Positions 1 through 8,600 of a DNA stretch of 41,045 nucleotides are shown piece by piece (the first letter of the stretch is position 1; the number at the start of each line of letters is the position of its first letter). The DNA is from Bacteroidota bacterium (GTDB lineage: Bacteria; Bacteroidota; Bacteroidia; AKYH767-A; OLB10). The translations under genes were made by a program, and so were the position numbers. Location of the stretch: contig JAFDWZ010000045.1 of the NCBI GenBank assembly GCA_018268195.1, positions 1 to 41,045 of the forward strand, read 5' to 3'. The notes beneath the pieces were generated by a model. It did no database searches and was not told the origin of the DNA. It saw only the letters and a program-made list of their open reading frames with translations.

Positions 1-22
1 AGCCACCAGAAACACACACACA

Positions 23-339
23 CTTGTGATTTACTTTCGAACCCCGACCCATCGGGGTCTTTGATTAAGTTACTTCAATTTCCAATGCCTACAACCATTA
101 CGGCGACGGTTGTGATTTACTTTCGAACCCCGACCCATCGGGGTCTTTGATTAAGTTCTTTCAATCAGCTCGTTTGGTTACTCAATGCCTTTACAGTTGT
201 GATTTACTTTCGAACCCCGACCCATCGGGGTCTTTGATTAAGTTCTTTCAATAGCCGAATAAATTTGTTATTTAGATTCATTGTTGTGATTTACTTTCGA
301 ACCCCGACCCATCGGGGTCTTTGATTAAGTTCTTTCAAT
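23..339 (+). repeat. Four hairpin-bearing variant CRISPR repeats
   Basis: Repeats 23-79, 109-165, 196-252 and 283-339 are 57 nt. After ACTTTCGAA the usual 8 bases (TTTCTATC) are replaced by 18 bases containing ACCCCGA-CCCA-TCGGGGT, a 7-bp stem with a 4-base loop; the sequence then rejoins at TTTGATTAAG. The 5' 19 bases that pair with the tracrRNA lower stem are kept, as is the 3' end. The change removes the TA of the internal TATCTTTG element and lengthens the gap to the upstream TTG from 19 to 29 nt. The first copy has three extra mismatches (first base, and two in the terminal part). All four copies carry the same insert, so the variant spread through repeat copying, by acquisition or recombination. 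Confidence 0.95.
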
Positions 340-369
340 AATGGCCGATTTTGCCATTTTTCAAAAGAT

Positions 370-416
370 GTTGTGATTTACTTTCGAATTTCTATCTTTG
401 ATTAAGTTCTTTCAAT
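370..416 (+). promoter_or_regulatory. Bacteroidota promoter inside each standard CRISPR repeat (example copy)
   Basis: Within the 47-nt repeat, TTG at repeat positions 2-4 is followed after 19 nt by TATCTTTG at positions 24-31. This matches the Bacteroidota primary sigma consensus (-33 TTG/TTTG, -7 TAnnTTTG). Initiation would fall around repeat positions 34-38, giving an RNA with about 10-14 nt of repeat, then the spacer, then the next repeat. The same element is in all 42 standard repeats. Repeat-internal promoters are known for type II-C arrays of Neisseria meningitidis and Campylobacter jejuni; use in this organism is inferred from sequence only. Confidence 0.6.
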
Positions 417-877
417 TGTGACATTTTTTTATGATTTTATAGATGAGTTGTGATTTACTTTCGAATTTCTATCTTTGATTAAGTTCTTTCAATAATTAGG
501 AGGGTAAGTGTGTTGGGAGGTGTGTTGTGATTTACTTTCGAATTTCTATCTTTGATTAAGTTCTTTCAATGGGCAGTAGGTCATTATATTGCCACCTGTG
601 TTGTGATTTACTTTCGAATTTCTATCTTTGATTAAGTTCTTTCAATAATTTTTTTCTTAATTTACCTCCCGGCAATGTTGTGATTTACTTTCGAATTTCT
701 ATCTTTGATTAAGTTCTTTCAATGCAGTTGCGAGTGTTGCCGGTGGTTTAGCTGTTGTGATTTACTTTCGAATTTCTATCTTTGATTAAGTTCTTTCAAT
801 ATCTTTGATCTGTTCAACCTCTCCAGTTTCGTTGTGATTTACTTTCGAATTTCTATCTTTGATTAAGTTCTTTCAAT

Positions 878-2437
878 TGACCTCTGCGCCATCCCGCGAT
901 AAGTATGTTGTGATTTACTTTCGAATTTCTATCTTTGATTAAGTTCTTTCAATTTTAACTCTGGGGAATTAATTAAAGTGACTGTTGTGATTTACTTTCG
1001 AATTTCTATCTTTGATTAAGTTCTTTCAATTATTTTGCGCATACAAAGATGCTTGTTCTGTTGTGATTTACTTTCGAATTTCTATCTTTGATTAAGTTCT
1101 TTCAATGGAAAACAAACGGAGGCTAAAGTAGATGTAGTTGTGATTTACTTTCGAATTTCTATCTTTGATTAAGTTCTTTCAATCTCTGACATTAGTTTGA
1201 GTTGATTATTGATGTTGTGATTTACTTTCGAATTTCTATCTTTGATTAAGTTCTTTCAATTGACCTCTGCGCCATCCCGCGATAAGTATGTTGTGATTTA
1301 CTTTCGAATTTCTATCTTTGATTAAGTTCTTTCAATGCTACTCGACAGCAGCCGACAAGGAGGTACGTTGTGATTTACTTTCGAATTTCTATCTTTGATT
1401 AAGTTCTTTCAATGCATGATTGAATCAGATATTAGGAATGTTGTTGTGATTTACTTTCGAATTTCTATCTTTGATTAAGTTCTTTCAATTGGATGACAGT
1501 TTTGTTGATGCTTTTGAGGTTGTGATTTACTTTCGAATTTCTATCTTTGATTAAGTTCTTTCAATGGAAAACAAACGGAGGCTAAAGTAGATGTAGTTGT
1601 GATTTACTTTCGAATTTCTATCTTTGATTAAGTTCTTTCAATTGTTTTGTGTTTTTTAATTGTTTTGTGTGTGTTGTGATTTACTTTCGAATTTCTATCT
1701 TTGATTAAGTTCTTTCAATACCTTTAAAATGTTTATGCATTTCCCTTGGTTGTGATTTACTTTCGAATTTCTATCTTTGATTAAGTTCTTTCAATTAAGG
1801 AAATTACCTGACGTGTATATCTCAGTTGTGATTTACTTTCGAATTTCTATCTTTGATTAAGTTCTTTCAATTTATTATGAGGGATATGATGCCGGCACCT
1901 GTTGTGATTTACTTTCGAATTTCTATCTTTGATTAAGTTCTTTCAATTTCCATTTTTTTTTATTATTGCTTCACACCGTTGTGATTTACTTTCGAATTTC
2001 TATCTTTGATTAAGTTCTTTCAATATCTTCAGGCTCAGATAAATAGCGCAACCGTTGTGATTTACTTTCGAATTTCTATCTTTGATTAAGTTCTTTCAAT
2101 GCACAGCACGCTGGTATCAGGAGCAGTGCTGTTGTGATTTACTTTCGAATTTCTATCTTTGATTAAGTTCTTTCAATCCTTCCTGTTTATCTCTCTGCCG
2201 ATGGTATGTTGTGATTTACTTTCGAATTTCTATCTTTGATTAAGTTCTTTCAATATATCTTGCCGTTAACCGTCTTGTTCTTAGTTGTGATTTACTTTCG
2301 AATTTCTATCTTTGATTAAGTTCTTTCAATTATTCAGATCACATTAATGCACTATCAGCAGTTGTGATTTACTTTCGAATTTCTATCTTTGATTAAGTTC
2401 TTTCAATCTCTGACATTAGTTTGAGTTGATTATTGAT
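878..2437 (+). repeat. Three duplicated, interspersed spacers
   Basis: Identical spacers occur at 878-906 and 1261-1289 (starting TGACCTCTGCG), at 1107-1136 and 1566-1595 (starting GGAAAACAAACGG), and at 1184-1213 and 2408-2437 (starting CTCTGACATTAG). In spacer order they are numbers 11/16, 14/20 and 15/31. The spacers between the copies differ, so this is not one simple block duplication. Confidence 0.95.
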
Positions 2438-3558
2438 GTTGTGATTTACTTTCGAATTTCTATCTTTGATTAAGTTCTTTCAATTAAAATTGATGTTTTA
2501 TGAGTATAACGAATGTTGTGATTTACTTTCGAATTTCTATCTTTGATTAAGTTCTTTCAATTAAAGAAGGCTGGGGAAGATGATGACTACTGTTGTGATT
2601 TACTTTCGAATTTCTATCTTTGATTAAGTTCTTTCAATACGGAGATACCGATATCGTTAATCAGTTAAGTTGTGATTTACTTTCGAATTTCTATCTTTGA
2701 TTAAGTTCTTTCAATATCCAATCTTTTGTAATAGCTTATATCCTGTTGTGATTTACTTTCGAATTTCTATCTTTGATTAAGTTCTTTCAATTTTAAAAAA
2801 TTGTATTATTTACATAGATTGTTGTGATTTACTTTCGAATTTCTATCTTTGATTAAGTTCTTTCAATTGTACCACGTATTTAACGGATTCGGATTTTGTT
2901 GTGATTTACTTTCGAATTTCTATCTTTGATTAAGTTCTTTCAATGAAGTTTTGAACTCTGAAACAGCACGGCAGTTGTGATTTACTTTCGAATTTCTATC
3001 TTTGATTAAGTTCTTTCAATTAAATGTTTCATCAGGCAAATCCATATTTCGTTGTGATTTACTTTCGAATTTCTATCTTTGATTAAGTTCTTTCAATGTT
3101 GAGGCTGCTAATGATGAGTTGGAATCAGTTGTGATTTACTTTCGAATTTCTATCTTTGATTAAGTTCTTTCAATTTCTTCAGGTTATCGAATACGTTGTA
3201 GCAGGTTGTGATTTACTTTCGAATTTCTATCTTTGATTAAGTTCTTTCAATCTTTTTCAAATTCTTCCCTAATTCTTCTCAGTTGTGATTTACTTTCGAA
3301 TTTCTATCTTTGATTAAGTTCTTTCAATTAATATGGCCGATATAACATTACTTGTTCCGTTGTGATTTACTTTCGAATTTCTATCTTTGATTAAGTTCTT
3401 TCAATTATTTGACCCGCCACATCTTTTCTTAGGTGTTGTGATTTACTTTCGAATTTCTATCTTTGATTAAGTTCTTTCAATACCATCCTTTGCTATCGTA
3501 AACGGCTTTAGGTTGTGATTTACTTTCGAATTTCTATCTTTGATTAAGTTCTTTCAAT

Positions 3559-3636
3559 ACTTTTGATTCATGCAATTGATTGTAAATGGTTTAAGAGCTG
3601 TTCAGGATTAAAAAATCAACCACAAAAGAACTTATC
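3559..3636. promoter_or_regulatory. AT-rich CRISPR leader candidate at the cas2-proximal end
   Basis: This 78-nt AT-rich stretch adjoins the last perfect repeat and precedes the terminator. The degenerate repeats are at the opposite end of the array, so this side is the likely insertion end. It lies downstream of the array with respect to crRNA transcription, i.e. reversed from the usual leader-first layout. No conserved leader motif can be named from one sequence, so the call rests on repeat degeneracy and position. Confidence 0.45.
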
Positions 3637-3662
3637 CCCGCCTATCTGGCGGGATTTTTTTT
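3637..3662 (+). terminator. Rho-independent terminator after the CRISPR array
   Basis: Stem CCCGCC (3637-3642), loop TATCT, stem GGCGGG (3648-3653), then A and eight T (3655-3662). The T tract follows the stem only on the + strand, which agrees with + strand transcription of the array. It sits just before the convergent cas2 gene ends at 3690. Confidence 0.8.
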
Positions 3663-3689
3663 ATCCCGCTTTCATACCTAAATTCCTAT

Positions 3690-4076
<387 letters not shown>

Positions 4077-4205
4077 TTACAATTGGTTATTGGTTTTACA
4101 ATAAAATGCGATGTTGACTACCTAAATAAAGTTCACAGTCGTATAATTTAGTTTTATTTTTTAAAACTCAATTAAGAAAAAGATTCGGAAAGATAATAGC
4201 GGAGT

Positions 4206-5168
4206 TTATTCGGATAATTCAGGATAGAGAAGTTTGCGTTGCTCTCCTGCAAAACATTTTACTAAACTCACAGCCGTTCGTTGTGTAGCAATCATGAGCG
4301 GGCTCGATTCGCCATCAATACTTACATCAGCAATAGGGATGCTTAAAAGTGAAGCTTTAATTTCTTTGCTAAGTTCATCTTCAATACCATGTTGAATAAT
4401 GGTTTGAAGTACTACTTTGTCAACAACAGGGCGATATGGTTCCATCAGATCGTCAGCCAGGCAATAGGCGTTATAACGGTTAGAGTGATGGATGCCAAGT
4501 GTAGGCAACAATCCTGCAGCTACAATACTTCGTGCCATTGTGGCTCTCAGTAACGCATAACCATAGTTGAGATAATGATTAGGTGGCTCACCGCCCCGAT
4601 TTCGCTTGAAACCATTTTTTAGTTTGTTGCTATGAGGTTCGGGCAGATTGCTGAAAACCCTTTGCCAGTAAAATGCAGCTGCCGTAGCTTCAGCATTTTC
4701 GCTATCACCACTTTTTACGTTTTTATACACTGGAAATAAGTAACCAGCATCAATTTTTTGTGAGCGCAAAACTGCTGCCTGATTTTTTATTTTTTGAATA
4801 ATGGTTTGTTGCCATAATTGTTTGCGTAAAGGCTCACTTGCTTCAATTTGTTCTCGATAGCGCTCATGCTGCAAGGTATTGCCATGAAGCGGCAGCAATA
4901 ACCCTGTGGGGTGTCGGGTGCTATTACAGGTTATCACAGCCACATTGTTTTCCATTAAGGAATCCATCAACCCATGTGTAATGGTAATTTGTTTATTATC
5001 TAAAACCACAACTCCAATATCTTCAACAGGTATGGTAGCCTGTGCCTGCTTCTTGAAAGATAAATCCAACTGATTACTTTTTTCTACTTCGGGAAGGCGC
5101 ACCAGCAGCTGGCCATTACTAAGGCTCAGATAAGCAGGATTTCCGAAGTATAAGGTGCGTTTAATCAT
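4206..5168 (-). CDS. cas1: CRISPR-associated endonuclease Cas1 (type II-C)
   Basis: Metal-dependent integrase that, with Cas2, joins protospacers to the array. The 320-residue protein opens MIKRTLYFGNPAYLS. Catalytic-type residues are visible: Glu160 in SENAEA, His227/His228 in LGIHHSNRYNAY, and the acidic cluster in LADDLMEPYRP (239-243). Length and motifs fit type II Cas1. Its ATG overlaps the stop codon of the upstream nucleotidyltransferase gene by 4 nt (ATGA), which suggests translational coupling. Confidence 0.97.
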   Translation of the reverse strand: MIKRTLYFGNPAYLSLSNGQLLVRLPEVEKSNQLDLSFKKQAQATIPVEDIGVVVLDNKQITITHGLMDSLMENNVAVITCNSTRHPTGLLLPLHGNTLQHERYREQIEASEPLRKQLWQQTIIQKIKNQAAVLRSQKIDAGYLFPVYKNVKSGDSENAEATAAAFYWQRVFSNLPEPHSNKLKNGFKRNRGGEPPNHYLNYGYALLRATMARSIVAAGLLPTLGIHHSNRYNAYCLADDLMEPYRPVVDKVVLQTIIQHGIEDELSKEIKASLLSIPIADVSIDGESSPLMIATQRTAVSLVKCFAGEQRKLLYPELSE

Positions 5169-5650
5169 GGATTTCCTTTTTTCAGATGCATTATTTTTTC
5201 TAAGTATTCTATATCAGCCTTATCTTTTAATCTACCGGTTGCTTTTTTATTTTGAATAAGATGATGATAATAAATAATAGGCAGGCTCATATTTTCAAGA
5301 GTTGCATTTATTTTTTGTTCATCTGCAACTGAATATTTAATTCCGGATATATGAGTCATAAATTCCGTTCTGTCCGGTTGCTTATTGCTGCCGATACTAA
5401 ACTTTTGTGGTTTTGTGAAATCCCAAGTTCGTATGGTTTCAATTCCAATATCATCAAAACCGAGTGTGGATAATGCTTCAAGAAGTAAAATTTTATTTTC
5501 GTTATCAGGTTTTAGCCATATATCCATATCACCGGTTACACGGTTGTAACCGTAATAGTTTACAGCATAGCCTCCAATAAGTATAAACTTTACCTGCTTT
5601 TTCAAAAGCTCTTCGAGTAAAATTCGATGTTCTTTATAAAATATATTCAT
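5165..5650 (-). CDS. Small nucleotidyltransferase-fold protein between cas9 and cas1
   Basis: About 161 residues with the polymerase-beta-type nucleotidyltransferase signature: IGGYAVNYYGYNRVTGDMDIW holds the GG turn (residues 26-27) and the DxD metal pair (Asp41, Asp43), and Glu96 in DRTEFMT takes the place of the usual third Asp. The C-terminal region has HHLIQNKKATGRLKDKADIEYLEK, as in the small orphan nucleotidyltransferases common in Bacteroidota (DUF6036/AbiEii-like group; assignment from memory). The ATG at 5650 is preferred to a TTG at 5662: it follows the cas9 stop by 4 nt. The end overlaps the cas1 start by 4 nt. The gene is thus embedded in the cas operon. Its substrate is unknown; it may be an RNA- or protein-modifying enzyme, an antitoxin-like partner, or a passenger. 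Confidence 0.85.
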   Translation of the reverse strand: MNIFYKEHRILLEELLKKQVKFILIGGYAVNYYGYNRVTGDMDIWLKPDNENKILLLEALSTLGFDDIGIETIRTWDFTKPQKFSIGSNKQPDRTEFMTHISGIKYSVADEQKINATLENMSLPIIYYHHLIQNKKATGRLKDKADIEYLEKIMHLKKGNP

Positions 5651-5654
5651 ACTA

Positions 5655-8600
5655 TTAATCAAATTTAATTTTCCTGTCGGTTTTGTTTAAAAGAGCTTCG
5701 TCCTTTATGCCATAAGCCGCCATAGAGAGGGCCTTGTGGTTTCTAAGTAATTCTTCCGGTGTTAAAGAGGCAAACTGTTTCAGTTGGTCATCTTCCATTT
5801 CTTCGAATGAATCAAATAGTTTTAATGACATTTTATTATACAAAGATTCAGGCTCTGAAATTTCATGAGATGATTGAGCTATGGTGTTTGTATATGTTTT
5901 TTTATTTAATGATATATTGCCTAATCTATCAACATTTAGTTTGATGCATGCTTCTTTTATCATAACATCATCAATGCTTTTTTCCATTTTATTTAAAGTG
6001 GAAAATTCTGCCTTATTCACAATGGAAGTTGCAACATCTTGTCTTACAAAAAAGCATTGAGAACCTGAAAAACTAACCGTTTTGTATATATTTTTCATTT
6101 GCTCTCTCGTCAAATTACAAAAATCAATTTTAGCATTATTGTCTATTTCTTCTTTGGTTGGTACATAAACCAAATCATTTGGTGAAAGGTAAGGGCAATC
6201 GGGACACAATTTATAACCTTCTGCATTTATTTCAGGTACAGAACTAAGACCTTGTTTTTGTCGTTCAATTACAATGTTTAAAGGGATAGTTTCAAAAGAA
6301 CGTTTTTTTACGTGCTTATTTTCTTTTTTATCAAATTCTTCATATTCGTAAACCGCAAAAAATAAATTTGTGCCTTTGGCAGCTTCTACATATTTTTCTT
6401 TTTTGCTTCCTTTTTGCCCGACTTGGAATTTACTACCCAATTCAAAAATCCGTGCCTTGTAAATTGGTTGATGTGGTTTGCCATTATTGTATTGCGATAT
6501 ATTTTTATTCATATCCTCAATACCTTCTGGAGAAAACGCCAATTCAGGATTATTATCTTTTGCTTTTAAATAGTTTTTAAGGATTTTTTGAATACCTGTG
6601 TCAGTAATGGACTCAATGGTTTTTAAATCAAAACTTGTATCAATACTCTTTCTTGTTGCCGTTAATATTTTTCCTTTCGGAACTTTTATTCTTGGCAATT
6701 CTACCTTTCCCGAAACAGTGTCTTTGTGCATTGATTTTCTAATTGCCCAATTCACACCCTTTTGCTCAACTTCTACTTTTTTGCCATTTTGAATTTTTTC
6801 GTAATGATTGGTTGCTTTGTTAATTACACGCAGGTTTTGTTTAAAGCTCACCACAATATTTTCTAATTCACTTTTTGCATCAACCGTAAAGTTTTGCCAT
6901 GGCTTTTTAAACTCAGTGAATTTATCTCGTTCTTTCCCGTCTTTATCAATCCATTTTTCCTTGTTTCTCAGTTTATTTTGCAAATCATAGCGGGAATTAT
7001 CCGATTTTGCTGACTGATTATTCAGCAAATTCACATGGTCTCTTGTAGCGCAAGCAATCACCAATGCGTCCATAGCGTGATGGCGGTGATCAAGTCGCTT
7101 TTTTTGAAATCCTTTTGATAACTCAAATGGAATAGCCGGAATGGTGTGCCCGGATTTATTTTTAGTTGTGAATACAGTAGAGTTAGTTAATTTATTCATT
7201 CGCTCAAAGCGTGGTAAAATTAGCCCATTCCAAACATCGTTTAGTCCCCAGTCTTGTTTTAATTTGTCGGTTATTTTACCATTTCCTGGAATAATATTTT
7301 TTGAATTTACTCCGTCATCGTTTTGGTTCTCACGCACAATATTTGACAAAATTTGCGATACAAATTTGCTGATGTAGCGTGTATCGTTTAGTTGGCGGGA
7401 AATCATTTTTTCAGGAATGTCTTCCAGTAACAATTTTGCACGCTTGGCTTTGTTTTTAGCGTAATGTTCTTCTACGAATTTTTTGTATTGATCTTCAGTC
7501 GAAATTGTAACTTCTTTATTTCCGTTAACAGTTACTTTTTGACCGAAATAATTTTTGATAAACTCCAAGCCAAGTTGATTGCCTTTTAATCCGTTTACAG
7601 CAGCTTCACAAATTACTTTGTTGCTTAAACTGTCATCAAAATAGCGACTTTGCGGAATGATATGTTCTATTTGGTAAGCCGTTGTAAATAACTTGCTCAA
7701 CGGTATAATCTCGCCTGTGTAAGGCGAACGATATTTTTGTTCTAACCAAAGTTTGTAGCGATTTATTTCAGTTTTTGTTGGCTGTTTCTTAGTGTCGTTC
7801 TCTTTGAATTTTTTAATTATTTCAGAAACGTCATCTGGAATTTCAATACCTGAATTTAAAACTCCATCTTCATAAATTTTCAAAATCTCTTGTTGCATGG
7901 GCGAGTATTCGCGCACATTTTCAATGTTGCTATCGTTTTTCAATTCCATTAACAACAACTTGATACGTTGATTGGTATTTTCATTATCCGTAACAACGTT
8001 TGTCAATCGTTTCCGCTCGTCAGCCGTGTTTTTCATTTCTCTGCCCAACTCAATATGAATTTCGTCAAAGAAATCTTTTGCTCCGTTTCCGTATTTTTCC
8101 CAAATATCTTTTACCACACGAAGTGTCTCGGTGATTACTTGTTCTACAATCGGATTGCGTAATGAGTGCTGTTTAAACTCGTTTAAATACGTTTTTAAAT
8201 CCTCAACAGAATTCCATTTTCCTATGTCGGCAGCTTCCGAATGGCGACCATAAACCAAATAACTCGCTTGATATAATCGTAATCCTTGTGTCAAATTGCT
8301 TACACCAAAAAAGCTTTTCAAAATTTGTTTCGGAATATCATCATCGGCAATATTTTCAATTTCTTTTTCTTCTTTAATTGTTTTCAATCGCTCACTTATT
8401 GAGTTTGCTCTGTTTATTACTGCTCCTGTTATTTCGTTTTCGTTCCATTGGTTTTTTCCTAAACGCATTAAAGGCAACAACTTTTTAATGGCTTTTTGTG
8501 AATACGCCCCATATTCACTTGGAAATGGTTTGAATTTTCTAAATTCTTCTGAAAAAGAAGTTTCGTCTAATTTGTATTTTACAGCAAACGTTTTTAACGC

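Larger units (their letters stand above)
23..3558 (+). CRISPR. Type II-C CRISPR array, 46 repeats / 45 spacers
   Basis: I walked the array unit by unit. There are 46 direct repeats and 45 spacers of 29-30 nt. The first four repeats (from 23, 109, 196 and 283) are 57 nt; the other 42 (370 to 3558) are 47 nt and essentially identical. Each repeat begins GTTGTGATTTAC and ends GTTCTTTCAAT, the form seen in Bacteroidota type II-C loci. Because type II crRNA is spacer followed by GUUGUG-type repeat, the array should be read on the + strand; the tracrRNA at 10512 pairs with this sense. 42 spacers are distinct and three occur twice. The repeat at 23 has three mismatches and those at the cas2 end are perfect, so the old end is at the left and new spacers probably enter near 3558. 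The array may continue left of base 1: the 22 bases before the first repeat could be a cut spacer. Confidence 0.98.

Noticed and set aside
1..22. CA-rich bases before the first repeat as a regulatory leader
   Set aside because: Too short to judge and more likely part of a spacer cut by the window edge.
4150..4168. AGTTTTA/TAAAACT hairpin after cas1
   Set aside because: It is all AT except one pair and lacks a T tract on the cas1 strand, so it is too weak to call a terminator.
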